Assembly: GCF_023555005.1 (NCBI RefSeq)
Contig: NZ_JAMJPJ010000030.1
Span: 1-42,046 of the forward strand
Source of the DNA: Halomonas llamarensis
Lineage (GTDB): Bacteria; Pseudomonadota; Gammaproteobacteria; Pseudomonadales; Halomonadaceae
Direction of reading: 5' to 3'
DNA: 42,046 bases
Every line of letters starts with the position of its first letter. The stretch's first letter is position 1. The position numbers and the translations under genes are program-made. Below, in pieces: positions 16,600 to 26,059 of this stretch. Under the pieces are notes generated by a model. It saw nothing but the letters and a program-made list of their open reading frames with translations. It did not search any database and was not told the DNA's origin.

Positions 16600-17514
16600 A
16601 TGAGTAAACCTACGACGCGCACTGCCGCGCGGTCGACGGTACCCGGCTGGCTACAATCCTGGCTGCCACGCCTGGTGCTTGCCCCCTCGGTGGCAATATC
16701 CCTGTTTTTTGTTTACGGCTTTATGTTGTGGACTTTTGTGCTGTCGCTCACCAGCTCACGCATGCTGCCAAGCTACGATTTTGTTGGCTTTGGCCAGTAC
16801 TCCCGGCTGATGGCCAACGAACGCTGGTGGGTCGCGTCCACCAACCTGATGCTGTTTGGCACGCTGTTTATTGTGATCTGTCTGGTGATTGGTACTTTGC
16901 TGGCGATGCTGCTGGATCAGAAAATCCGTCAGGAAGGCGCCTTGCGGACGATTTATCTTTACCCGATGGCGCTGTCGTTTATCGTCACCGGGGTGGTGTG
17001 GAAGTGGTTGCTGAATCCACAGCTGGGCATTCAGGCCATGGTGCAGGGGTGGGGATTTGAGTCATTTCGCTTTGACTGGATCGTTGACTCGGACATGGCG
17101 ATTTATACCCTGGTCATTGCTGCCGTTTGGCAGGCCTCCGGCTTTGTCATGGCGCTGTTTCTCGCCGGGCTGAGAGGGATTGATGACAGCATCGTCAAAG
17201 CGGCCCAGTTAGACGGTGCCAGCCTGCCACGCATTTACTGGCGTGTGGTGATGCCTTGCCTGCGCCCGGTGGTCTTCAGCGCTGTCATGATTCTGGCTCA
17301 CATCGCGATCAAAAGCTTCGATTTAGTCGTGGCGCTGACCGGCGGCGGGCCGGGCTACGCCACCGACCTGCCGGCGACCTTTATGTACACTCACGCCTTT
17401 AACCGTGCCCAGATCGGGCTTGGCTCGGCCAGCGCCATGTTAATGCTGGGCGGCGTACTGGCTATCTTGATTCCTTACCTGTATTCCGAACTAAGGAGCC
17501 GCAAAAATGGCTAA
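16600..17514 (+). CDS. gtsB: Glucose ABC transporter, permease subunit 1
   Basis: Inner-membrane permease of 304 residues, MalF/UgpA type. About six membrane segments begin at residue 28 (LVLAPSVAISLFFVYGFMLW). The EAA-type loop that contacts the ATPase is present as AAQLDGASLPRIYWRVVMPCLRPV near residue 205. GAGGAAAT lies before ATG 16600. The last 8 bases overlap gtsC, as expected for a paired permease. Confidence 0.92.
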   Translation: MSKPTTRTAARSTVPGWLQSWLPRLVLAPSVAISLFFVYGFMLWTFVLSLTSSRMLPSYDFVGFGQYSRLMANERWWVASTNLMLFGTLFIVICLVIGTLLAMLLDQKIRQEGALRTIYLYPMALSFIVTGVVWKWLLNPQLGIQAMVQGWGFESFRFDWIVDSDMAIYTLVIAAVWQASGFVMALFLAGLRGIDDSIVKAAQLDGASLPRIYWRVVMPCLRPVVFSAVMILAHIAIKSFDLVVALTGGGPGYATDLPATFMYTHAFNRAQIGLGSASAMLMLGGVLAILIPYLYSELRSRKNG

Positions 17515-18385
17515 CGTGATTCGTCAACAAACGCCGATGGCGCGGTTATGGCGTGGCGTGCTCTACAGCGTGCTCATTTTGGCCGGGCTGTTTTATATCC
17601 TGCCGTTAATCATCATGCTGATGACTTCCATCAAGCCGTTAAGTGAAATCAGCGCAGGAACGCTATTATCGCTGCCGCAAAACCCCACCCTTGACCCCTG
17701 GGCCAAAGCCTGGGGAGAGGCCTGCACCGGCATGCGCTGTGAAGGGGTGGGTGGCTATTTCTGGAATTCCTTTGCAATCGTGATTCCGGCGGTGCTGATC
17801 TCCACGACGATGGGAGCACTTAACGGTTATGCGCTGACCAAGTGGCGCTTTAAAGGCTCGGAATTGGTCTTTGCGCTGATGTTGTTTGGCTGCTTTATCC
17901 CGTTTCAGGTGGTGTTGCTGCCAATGGCACAAACCCTGGGCTGGTTGGGGCTGTCGAGCTCACGGGCCGGTTTGATTCTGGTTCATGTGGTGTTTGGCAT
18001 CGCCTTTACCACGCTGTTTTTTCGTAATTTTTATGTGGGTATTCCCAACGAACTGGTGTCGGCAGCCAAGCTGGACGGTGCCGGGTTCTTCCGGATTTTC
18101 TGGCGCATTCTGCTGCCGGTTTCCGCGCCGATTATCGTGGTGTCAGTGATCTGGCAGTTTACCCAGATCTGGAACGACTTCTTGTTCGGCGTGGCGTTCT
18201 CCGCTCATGACACCCAACCCGTGACGGTGGCGCTGAATAACCTGGTCAATACATCAACCGGCGTGCGCGAATACAACGTCGATATGGCGGCCGCCATGAT
18301 TGCGGCATTGCCGACGCTGTTGGTCTACGTGCTCGCGGGTAAATACTTTGTGCGCGGTTTAACCGCAGGCTCTGTCAAGGGCTAA
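17507..18385 (+). CDS. gtsC: Glucose ABC transporter, permease subunit 2
   Basis: Inner-membrane permease of 292 residues, MalG/UgpE type. A first membrane segment at about 18-40 ([23 protein letters not shown]) is followed by five more. The EAA loop reads [24 protein letters not shown] near residue 183. An insertion with two Cys residues ([15 protein letters not shown] near 70) lies in the first periplasmic loop; this cysteine pair is usual in the Gts-type permeases I can recall but was not checked. AAGGAG precedes the start inside gtsB. Confidence 0.92.
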   Translation: MANVIRQQTPMARLWRGVLYSVLILAGLFYILPLIIMLMTSIKPLSEISAGTLLSLPQNPTLDPWAKAWGEACTGMRCEGVGGYFWNSFAIVIPAVLISTTMGALNGYALTKWRFKGSELVFALMLFGCFIPFQVVLLPMAQTLGWLGLSSSRAGLILVHVVFGIAFTTLFFRNFYVGIPNELVSAAKLDGAGFFRIFWRILLPVSAPIIVVSVIWQFTQIWNDFLFGVAFSAHDTQPVTVALNNLVNTSTGVREYNVDMAAAMIAALPTLLVYVLAGKYFVRGLTAGSVKG

Positions 18386-18411
18386 CAACAATAACGTTAA
18401 GGTGAGTTTTC

Positions 18412-19533
18412 ATGTCAGCGCTAGACATTCAAAACGTACGTAAAGACTTTGGTGACGAGCGGGTACTGAAAGATGTCAGTATCTCGATTGATTCTGGTCA
18501 ATTTCTGATTCTGGTGGGGCCATCCGGCTGTGGTAAATCTACCCTGATGAACGCCATCGCCGGACTTGAACCCGTCACCAGTGGCAATATCTCTATCGAC
18601 GGCGAAGACGTCACCTGGCGCACCCCCGCTGAGCGGGATATCGCCATGGTGTTTCAGTCTTACGCTCTTTACCCCAGCATGACCGTGAGGCAAAACATCA
18701 GTTTTGGCCTGGAAATGCGCAAGGTGCCCAAAGCCGAGCGCGAGGCAGCGGTTGAGCGGGTGGCCGACCTGTTGCAGATATTCCCTCTGCTGGAACGCAA
18801 ACCGGCCCAGCTTTCCGGTGGCCAGCGCCAGCGGGTAGCGATGGGCCGGGCGCTGGCCCGTGAGCCCAAGGTGTACCTGTTCGATGAGCCGCTGTCGAAC
18901 CTGGATGCCAAGCTGCGCGTGGATATGCGCACCGAGATTAAAAAGCTCCACCAGCGCCTGGGTACCACGATTGTTTACGTCACCCATGACCAAGTGGAAG
19001 CGATGACCCTGGCAGACTGTATTGCGGTGATGCGCGATGGCCATATCCTGCAGCTGGGCAGCCCCGAGGAGGTGTATAACAACCCGGTCGACATGTTTGT
19101 GGCGGGCTTTATGGGGTCGCCCTCGATGAACTTTATCCACGCAACGCTGGAAGCGATGGGCGATGGTTACGCTCTACGGATTGCCACACCTGACGAAGCG
19201 GATCTGCTGTTGCCATGGCCCGTTGAACGCAACGCGGCAGGGCTGGTTGGTCAGCTGAATAAACCGATTATTCTGGGCCTGCGGCCTGAGCACTTCAGCG
19301 AAGAGGACGTGCGGCTAAGCGAACAGGCGGAAGGCACCTTACTGGAAGCCAGCGTCGGCGTCGTCGAGCCGACCGGCGCGGATATTCTGCTACGCCTTCC
19401 CCTGGGGGAACAGGAAGTGACGGCCAGAGTCGGGCCGAAGTGTGCGGTGGTGCCGGGCGAACGCTTGTCGCTGCGCGTGGATATGGCCCGGGCGGTGCTG
19501 TTTGATGCCGAGACGGAAAAGCGTTTGGCGTAA
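18412..19533 (+). CDS. gtsD: Glucose ABC transporter, ATP-binding subunit
   Basis: Cytoplasmic ATPase of 373 residues, MalK/UgpC/MsmK family. Walker A is GPSGCGKST near residue 36, the Q-loop is FQSYALYP, the signature is [15 protein letters not shown], Walker B is [12 protein letters not shown] and the switch His is in [10 protein letters not shown]. The C-terminal 130 residues form the OB-like regulatory domain (ILGLRPEHF). It closes the operon 26 bases after gtsC. No sugar porin gene follows, unlike the usual Pseudomonas order; an island appears to begin just past its terminator region. Confidence 0.93.
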   Translation: MSALDIQNVRKDFGDERVLKDVSISIDSGQFLILVGPSGCGKSTLMNAIAGLEPVTSGNISIDGEDVTWRTPAERDIAMVFQSYALYPSMTVRQNISFGLEMRKVPKAEREAAVERVADLLQIFPLLERKPAQLSGGQRQRVAMGRALAREPKVYLFDEPLSNLDAKLRVDMRTEIKKLHQRLGTTIVYVTHDQVEAMTLADCIAVMRDGHILQLGSPEEVYNNPVDMFVAGFMGSPSMNFIHATLEAMGDGYALRIATPDEADLLLPWPVERNAAGLVGQLNKPIILGLRPEHFSEEDVRLSEQAEGTLLEASVGVVEPTGADILLRLPLGEQEVTARVGPKCAVVPGERLSLRVDMARAVLFDAETEKRLA

Positions 19534-19553
19534 GCGCACTAACCTGCGTCCAT

Positions 19554-19611
19554 AAAAAAGCCCTGCTAAATCAGCAGTAATGCCAGTCAGTTAACGCTGA
19601 CTGGCATTACT
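19554..19611 (+). terminator. Half terminator of gtsD fused to a 15-base palindrome
   Basis: A6GCCCTGCT at 19554-19567, a loop AAATC and AGCAG at 19573-19577 look like the left arm and part of the right arm of a terminator that should continue with GGGC and a T run. Instead a perfect 15-base inverted repeat (19576-19590 with 19597-19611, loop TTAACG) follows, without a T run. The composite could still stop transcription, but it reads best as a junction. Confidence 0.55.
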
Positions 19612-19887
19612 CTTGGTAGGGTACTTCTGTGGTCGGCGCCTGACTGATCGGGGGTAAGACCGTGCACGCCGTTCCAGTAGAACGAAGGACGGTGCCATTT
19701 CCAGCGATGTTGAGGTGATAGACGATTCGTCCCATCGGTAATGGGGACACCCTAGCAGATTTTTCAGGTGCTGCACTCAGAATTCGCGGCCAAGACCTTA
19801 AGGGCACACAAAAATCATATATGCAATGAATGCAAGTTATTAGTGCATCTCTCGTCATTCCCTCTCTCGTCAGCTTTAGCGAAACTA
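19612..19887. other. Non-coding junction and upstream region of the PKS gene
   Basis: No convincing gene. A minus-strand frame is open from 19936 down to 19607, but it runs through the PKS leader and has no ribosome site or family I know; it could be a transposase remnant. Base composition falls sharply after 19790. Near 19820-19850 ATGCA occurs twice, and the second copy faces TGCAT nine bases later, a possible regulator half-site pair. The PKS promoter must lie here but no clear -35/-10 boxes stand out. Confidence 0.4.
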
Positions 19888-19923
19888 TTATTAGCCAGAC
19901 ACTAATCCCTGTCGGGCTAATAA
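19888..19923 (+). promoter_or_regulatory. Inverted repeat in the PKS leader
   Basis: TTATTAGCC at 19888-19896 and GGCTAATAA at 19915-19923 are perfect 9-base arms separated by 18 bases. The repeat ends 35 bases before the PKS ATG. It could be an operator for the LysR regulator at the other end of the cluster, or a leader hairpin in the mRNA. Nothing in the sequence decides between these. Confidence 0.4.
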
Positions 19924-19958
19924 CTAAAAAATTCAAGAATTTAACTCAGGGAAAGGGA

Positions 19959-22900
19959 ATGATTGCAATAATTGGGGCTTCATGCTGTTTACCGGGCGGC
20001 ATCGAATCAGTTCAAGATTTTTGGGAAACGCTGTGCGCGGGCAAGAACATGGCTTCCGCGGTTCCCGCCGACCGCTGGAACAGCGAGCGTTTTTATCACC
20101 CGGATGCCACTGTGCCGGGCAAGACGTACATGCATCAGGGTCACTTCGTTGACCGCGATCTGACGCAATTCGACAACGAGGCGTTCCGTATCTCCAAGCG
20201 CGAGGCGGAAGGCCTGGACCCACAACAGCGCCTACTGCTGGAACTGACCTGGCATGCCATGGAGGAATCCGGCCTGGCCCTGGACAACCTGCCCAGCCGC
20301 AAAGTCGGCGTCTATGTGGGCGGCTTTACACTGGATTACTTCCTGGGGCAGTTTGCGGCGGAAAACCGCAATCACATCGGCGTGCACACCTCCGCCGGTT
20401 CCACGCTGACGATGTTGTCCAACCGTATCTCCCACACCTTTGATTTCTGCGGGCCGAGCCTGACGGTGGATACCGCCTGTTCGTCGTCGCTGGTGGCTTA
20501 CCACTACGCTTGCGAGGATTTGAAAAAAGGGTTGTGCGATATCGCCGTGGTGGGCGGCGTTAACTTGATGATGCGCCCGGAATATCCCATTGGCATGGCC
20601 AAGGGCGGTTTCCTGGCCAAGGACGGACGCTCCAAAAGCTTCGATGCCAGCGGCGACGGTTACGGCCGCGGCGAAGGCGGTGTGGCCATGGTATTGCGCC
20701 GCACGGAAGACGCCGAGCGCGATTGCAACAAGATCTGGGCGGTACACGTGGCCTCGGGCATTAACCAGGACGGGCGCACGCCCGGCATCACCCTGCCCAG
20801 TGGCGATTCGCAAGTAACGTTGATGGAAGACGTATTGAAGCGTCACGCAATCAATCCGAACGCCGTTTCCTACGTGGAAGCCCACGGCACCGGAACTGCC
20901 GCCGGCGATCCCATCGAGGCGGCCTCCATCAACCAGATTTACGGCGAGCGCGACGCGGGCAATATTTGCTACATCGGCTCGGCGAAAAGCAACGTCGGTC
21001 ACCTGGAAGCCGGCTCTGGTCTGGTGGGCGTGTTGAAAGCGGCACTGGTGGCGAAAACCAAAATGATTCCGCCTATTGCCGGCTTCAACGAGCCCAACCC
21101 CAAAATCGAGTTGGATGAGCAGCGCATGGCGCTGGCGGACAAGCTGCGGCCCATCGGCGAGCAACATAGCCATCCCATGGTGGCCGTTAACTCCTTCGGC
21201 TATGGCGGCACCAACGCCCATATCGTGCTGCAACACTACAGCTACGACAAGGCGCTGATGACCGAGGACGACGCCGAGCGCGAGGCCGACGACCTGTTGC
21301 TGACGCTCACCGCGGCCAGCCAGAACGCCTTGATCGAACGCGTGCGCCAGGCCAAGACGCTGATCGAAAACAACCTGGAGCGCATTTGCCAGGTGCTCAA
21401 GAGCTTCACCCGCCACAGCCACCTGAACAAGGAACGCATTTGCTTCGTGGCGCGGGACACCATCGACTTGCTCGGGCAGATCAATAATTTCCTGGACGCG
21501 CCGGAAGACGGCGGCGTGGAAACCTGCATCAAGCCGCGCAAGACCATCGGCTTTATCTACACCGGCATGGGCCCGCAGTGGTTCGGCATGGGCCAGCAGT
21601 TGTACAAGGACAATAGCGTCTATCGCGAGGCGGCCCTGGCGTTCGACGAGCGCTTCCAACACATCGCCGACTTTTCCATCCTGCAGGAAATGCAAAAGGA
21701 CGAGGAAAAGTCGCGCATCGCGGAAACCGAGTTCGCCCAGCCGGCCAACCTGCTGATTCAAGTCGCGCTGACCCAAACGTTGCGCGCCTACGGCATCGAG
21801 CCCCACGCCGTTACCGGCCACAGTGTGGGCGACGTGGCTGCGGCCTACGTCAGCGGCGGCCTGTCGCTGGACGACGCCATTCGCGTCAGTGTGGCCCGCA
21901 GCCAATTGCAGGGCACGCTGCGCAATCGCGGCGGCATGCTGGCGGCGGCCATCGACGAAGCCACGGCGCTGGAACTGATGGAACAATACAGCGCCGGGGA
22001 GACCTCCATCGCCGCCATCAACAGCCCCGGCAGCATGACACTGGCCGGCCCGGAAAACGAGCTAGAGCGTATCGCCGCCGCCCTGCAGAAGCAGGAAATA
22101 TTCCACCGCATGTTGAGCGTGGAAGTGCCCTACCACAGCAAGGTCATGGACGAGATCCACGATGCCCTAGATGCGCGCCTTGCCAATCTGGCGCCGCAAC
22201 CGTTCACCACGCGCTGCTTTTCCACGGTGCTGGGCAGCGAATTCGATGGGCCGTTCGACAGCACTTACTGGAACCGCAACGTGCGCCAGTCGGTGCGTTT
22301 CCGCGAAGCCATTGAGGCCATGGTGGAAGCCGGTTGCGAATACTTCCTGGAAGTCGGCCCGCACCCGGTATTGGCCCGCTCGCTACAGGAAATCTTCAAG
22401 CAATACGAAGAGGCCGACTGCACCAGCAGCTTTATCCTGCGGCGCAACGAGGACGAGCGCGCGACGCTGGTTCGTGGCATCCAACACGTACACTGCCACA
22501 GCAACGGCTTTAAGCGCATACCTTTGGGCGCGCAACAGCGCGTCCAATTGCCAACCTACCCGTGGGACAAAAAGTACCTGTGGAACGAATCCGAGCAAAC
22601 CATTCGCGACCGCCGCGCCGGCATGATCGCGCCCATGCTGGAGCGCCCCGGTGAAGAGCCCGGCGTTTACCTGACAGACCTGTCCATCTACCACCTCAAT
22701 TACCTGAAATCCCACGTGGTAGACGGCAGCCCGGTGATTCCCGCCGCGGCGGTGGTGGAAGCGGCCCTGGAAGTGGCGCGGGAAAGCCACCCGCACGACG
22801 CCCAGATTCGCATCGCCCAGGCCAAGTTCATGCGCACCCTGGCGCTGGACGACGCCGGCGAGCAGTTGCTGCTGCGTTACGACCGTGACGGCCACCGCCT

Positions 22901-25900
22901 GAGCATATTAGGTGGTGTGGAGCGCGGCGCCTCGGCGTTCAATACCGAGATGGCGCAACTGCACATGCAATCCGCCGACCTGGAACTGGGCAACGCCGTG
23001 AGCAGCGAGTGTCCGGTCGAGCAGGATATCGATGCGCTCTACAACATGTTCAACGACGTGGGCCTGCACAGCGATGAGTTGTTCCAGGCCGTGACCAAGC
23101 TCGACCACAATGTCCAGCGCGACCGTTTTACCGCGCAAGTGGCGGTCAACGAGCAACTGCCCTGCGACGGCTATGTGTATCACCCGACGTTGATCGACGG
23201 CATTTTCCAATCCACGGCGGCGTTTATCGCCGACACCACCAGCGCGTTCATTCCCGTGTCGGTGGATGAAATCCTGTTGCAAAAGCCCACTGTCTCGCCG
23301 CGCAAAGTAGGCGTAAACGGCAGCTTGCGGCGCAAGACGGAGGACACGGTCAGCGCGGACCTGGAAGTATTCTGCCCGGAAACGCAACAGGTGCTGATGC
23401 ACATCCGCAACCTGACGGTGAAACGCATCAAGGAGCTCAGCGACGCGCAGCTACTGCCTACCGGCAATTACCAACCCACTTGGACGCTGACCGACGAAGT
23501 GAAGCCGGCCAGCTCCGTCGGCGAAAAAATACTGCTCATCGCGCCGGAGGACCAAGCCCTGGGCACCACCGTGGGCTTGCTGGATGAGGACGGCGCGGTC
23601 GTTACCGTCAAACGCTTGGGCTTTGTGGACGACAGCGGCGTTTGGCAGGTGGACTGCACACCTTTGACCTTCGACGGCAAGCAGGCCATGGCCGATGAGC
23701 TGGCGCTGGGCGAGTTCGACTCCGTCACCCTCTGGTGCAACCTGCCGGAGCGGGATTCGGCCGCGGCGGCGGAAGCCGTATGTGCTTTGACCGAAGCGCT
23801 GCGTTTGGCCACGGCCAAAGCGGCGGGCAACAACCCGCAACTGACGCTGCTGGTGGAAAACGCCTCCAAGGTCACCGGCGAGGAGACCCTCTCACCCCAA
23901 GCCGGCGCCATAATGGGCGGACAACGTGTGGCATGGTCGGAAAACGAGGATGTGGATGTGCTTTTGATCGACGTGGACAACCTCGTAGACATCGACCCCA
24001 ACCTGTTGCTGAACGAGCTGCTCAACAGCCAACGCTGTGACGAAATCGCTCTGCGCGGCGGGCAACGCTACCAATCCCTGCTGAAAAACCGTCCGGCCGA
24101 GGTCTTCGATGAGCAGGTCAACCTCACCGCCAACGCCCCCTACGCCTGGGTCAATGCTGGCCAGGGCTGGCGCAAGAGACTCGTCAACGTCGGCCGCACG
24201 CCGGGGATTGACGGTATTACCGTGGACCTGAGCGCCTACGGCGACCGCGACGAATTTGCCAAATCGCAACCGCGTACGCCGCAGTTGATCGTCGGTCGCC
24301 GCGAAGAGGCCAACAAATATGGGATGGTGGAAAAACGTGTGATCGCCATTGCGCCTGTAGGCAACAGCCGCATCGCAGCGAGGCCGCAACGCGAAACGCC
24401 GCTAGTGGAAGTGCCGGACGAGAATCTCACGGCCGACGAGCTCTTGGAACTGGCGCTGGTGGCCTGGGGCGAGGTAATCGTTCACCACCACCGCATCGAC
24501 AGCGTCGACCACGTGCTGGTGGCGGAGAGCCCGCTGGGCAACGCCATCGCCAGCGCGGCCAAGACCTGCGGCGCTGACGTGACCATTCTTGACCAAAATG
24601 AGAACTGGGCCAACAAACTCGCCACCGCTGAAGGTGAGTTCGCGCTCATGGCTGTACCACTCAACGCCAGCCGGGCGTGGTTTTGCTTCGCCCGCCTAGC
24701 GCCCGGTGGCAAGATCGTCAACTTGGATCTTGCCCGCGGCGACGTCGGCCCGGCTGACGTGGGCCTGGCCATCGACGAGCTCTGTCGCCACAAGCGCGAT
24801 TTCGAGGCAACGCTACGCGCGGTGTTCAAATCCGACGTGACGCCGTTGCGTTTTGAAGCCTACCACCTGGGCGACCGTCAGCACGTCACGCCCGCCGATG
24901 TGGCGGACCAGGCGGTGCTCGACTGGCGCCCCCCCGCCCAGGGCACCACTGCCTTTGCCAGCCAACAGTTCGACTGGGACAGCGCCAACTGGATGCTTGT
25001 CACTGGCGGTCTGGGCGGCATCGGCGAGAAGTTTATCGAGTGGCTGGTGGCACAGGGCCTCCACAAAATCTTGATCGTAGGTCGCAGCCCCTACAGCAAA
25101 ATCTGTATGAACCCCATCTGGCAGAAGCTGGTGTACGAGGGCGTGGAATTGGCCTACCTGTCCGCGGACCTGACTAGCGACCAATTCGCCACGGACCTCA
25201 AGGCCTTCGAGGTAGACAATGGCAAGATTACCAGCGTGGCCCATCTCGCCGGCGTGATTGACGACAAACAACTGGCGGAGATGGACAGCGATACCTTCCG
25301 TAAGGTGGTACGTGTAAAAGCCGACGGACTCAACAATGTGCTCAAGGTCCTGCCCGTTTCGCAACTGAATACGGTGTTGGCGTTTTCCTCCATCGCCTTG
25401 GTGACTGGCAACTCGCGCCAGTCCAACTACTGCGCCGCGAACCATTACATCGAGAACGTGACCCGCAACCTGCGCAGCCAGGGAGTGAAAGGCCTGACGG
25501 TACACGTTGGGGCCATTCGAGATGTGGGCATGATCCAGCGGGACAAGCGTCTGCGCCAGCATATCGATAACACCGGCCTTAGTCTCATCGGTTCGGCCAA
25601 CCTGTTTATAGGCATCAAACATGCCCTGTTGCGCGGCGACGGCGTGGTTACCGTCGCGGGCAAGCCCAACTGGGAGAAGTGGTCGCAACTGGAGGTATCC
25701 GCCGCGCGTTCCCCCCGCTTCAAGGAAGTGCTGGCAGATGTAGGCAACGCAAGCACCGATGTGTACGAGAGCCTGTGTCACGACCTTAGCCAAGCAGACG
25801 CCAACGTGCGCCCACATATCTTCGGAGAAATCATCCGCGGTCTGTTTGCGCCGATCCTGCGACTGGAAGCTGCAGAAATTTCCGTGACAGACGGCTTTTC

Positions 25901-26057
25901 TGACCTAGGAATAGACTCACTGATGGCTACGGAACTTCAGCTTGTTCTTCAGAAAAATCTGGGCATTGAAGTATCGTTATTAAGCTTGATAGGAGACAGT
26001 CAATCAGTTTCTAAGTTAGCCATTAACGAACTAAAAAAAATGAGACTTGGAGCCTAG
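19959..26057 (+). CDS. Iterative type I polyketide synthase, KS-AT-DH-(ER remnant)-KR-ACP
   Basis: Cytoplasmic megasynthase of 2032 residues. Ketosynthase: Cys174 in DTACSSSL, His309 in EAHGTGT, His348 in NVGHLEAG. Acyltransferase: Ser622 in GHSVGD, with a PYHS segment more like malonyl than methylmalonyl types. Dehydratase: His919 in HVVDGSPVIP and Asp1080 in LIDGIFQ. A KR structural half at about 1160-1330 ends in EIALRGGQRY. A degenerate enoylreductase at about 1340-1640 has LVAESPLGNAIASAA where GGVG should be. Ketoreductase: TGGLGGIG at 1682-1689 and Tyr1824. ACP: Ser1987 in LGIDSL. No methyltransferase or thioesterase is present. One KS and one ACP imply iterative use. ATG 19959 has AGGGAAAGGG before it and starts right at the KS motif; the frame is open from 19830, but that extension lacks KS homology. 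The ends of the gene are AT-rich, the core GC-rich. Confidence 0.92.
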   Translation: MIAIIGASCCLPGGIESVQDFWETLCAGKNMASAVPADRWNSERFYHPDATVPGKTYMHQGHFVDRDLTQFDNEAFRISKREAEGLDPQQRLLLELTWHAMEESGLALDNLPSRKVGVYVGGFTLDYFLGQFAAENRNHIGVHTSAGSTLTMLSNRISHTFDFCGPSLTVDTACSSSLVAYHYACEDLKKGLCDIAVVGGVNLMMRPEYPIGMAKGGFLAKDGRSKSFDASGDGYGRGEGGVAMVLRRTEDAERDCNKIWAVHVASGINQDGRTPGITLPSGDSQVTLMEDVLKRHAINPNAVSYVEAHGTGTAAGDPIEAASINQIYGERDAGNICYIGSAKSNVGHLEAGSGLVGVLKAALVAKTKMIPPIAGFNEPNPKIELDEQRMALADKLRPIGEQHSHPMVAVNSFGYGGTNAHIVLQHYSYDKALMTEDDAEREADDLLLTLTAASQNALIERVRQAKTLIENNLERICQVLKSFTRHSHLNKERICFVARDTIDLLGQINNFLDAPEDGGVETCIKPRKTIGFIYTGMGPQWFGMGQQLYKDNSVYREAALAFDERFQHIADFSILQEMQKDEEKSRIAETEFAQPANLLIQVALTQTLRAYGIEPHAVTGHSVGDVAAAYVSGGLSLDDAIRVSVARSQLQGTLRNRGGMLAAAIDEATALELMEQYSAGETSIAAINSPGSMTLAGPENELERIAAALQKQEIFHRMLSVEVPYHSKVMDEIHDALDARLANLAPQPFTTRCFSTVLGSEFDGPFDSTYWNRNVRQSVRFREAIEAMVEAGCEYFLEVGPHPVLARSLQEIFKQYEEADCTSSFILRRNEDERATLVRGIQHVHCHSNGFKRIPLGAQQRVQLPTYPWDKKYLWNESEQTIRDRRAGMIAPMLERPGEEPGVYLTDLSIYHLNYLKSHVVDGSPVIPAAAVVEAALEVARESHPHDAQIRIAQAKFMRTLALDDAGEQLLLRYDRDGHRLSILGGVERGASAFNTEMAQLHMQSADLELGNAVSSECPVEQDIDALYNMFNDVGLHSDELFQAVTKLDHNVQRDRFTAQVAVNEQLPCDGYVYHPTLIDGIFQSTAAFIADTTSAFIPVSVDEILLQKPTVSPRKVGVNGSLRRKTEDTVSADLEVFCPETQQVLMHIRNLTVKRIKELSDAQLLPTGNYQPTWTLTDEVKPASSVGEKILLIAPEDQALGTTVGLLDEDGAVVTVKRLGFVDDSGVWQVDCTPLTFDGKQAMADELALGEFDSVTLWCNLPERDSAAAAEAVCALTEALRLATAKAAGNNPQLTLLVENASKVTGEETLSPQAGAIMGGQRVAWSENEDVDVLLIDVDNLVDIDPNLLLNELLNSQRCDEIALRGGQRYQSLLKNRPAEVFDEQVNLTANAPYAWVNAGQGWRKRLVNVGRTPGIDGITVDLSAYGDRDEFAKSQPRTPQLIVGRREEANKYGMVEKRVIAIAPVGNSRIAARPQRETPLVEVPDENLTADELLELALVAWGEVIVHHHRIDSVDHVLVAESPLGNAIASAAKTCGADVTILDQNENWANKLATAEGEFALMAVPLNASRAWFCFARLAPGGKIVNLDLARGDVGPADVGLAIDELCRHKRDFEATLRAVFKSDVTPLRFEAYHLGDRQHVTPADVADQAVLDWRPPAQGTTAFASQQFDWDSANWMLVTGGLGGIGEKFIEWLVAQGLHKILIVGRSPYSKICMNPIWQKLVYEGVELAYLSADLTSDQFATDLKAFEVDNGKITSVAHLAGVIDDKQLAEMDSDTFRKVVRVKADGLNNVLKVLPVSQLNTVLAFSSIALVTGNSRQSNYCAANHYIENVTRNLRSQGVKGLTVHVGAIRDVGMIQRDKRLRQHIDNTGLSLIGSANLFIGIKHALLRGDGVVTVAGKPNWEKWSQLEVSAARSPRFKEVLADVGNASTDVYESLCHDLSQADANVRPHIFGEIIRGLFAPILRLEAAEISVTDGFSDLGIDSLMATELQLVLQKNLGIEVSLLSLIGDSQSVSKLAINELKKMRLGA

Positions 26058-26059
26058 CT

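Noticed and set aside
18421..19140. Minus-strand ORF of 239 residues over gtsD
   Set aside because: Shadow frame; the plus strand has the full ABC ATPase motifs.
19830..19958. Upstream extension of the PKS reading frame
   Set aside because: It lacks a ribosome site and KS similarity and spans the inverted repeat; ATG 19959 has a good site and starts at the KS domain.
20232..21986. Minus-strand ORF of 584 residues inside the PKS gene
   Set aside because: Antisense shadow of a GC-rich coding gene; the His/Val/Gln-rich product has no domain, and the plus frame has intact KS and AT motifs.
24813..25817. Minus-strand ORF of 334 residues over the ketoreductase region
   Set aside because: Shadow of the PKS; the plus frame carries the complete KR motifs.
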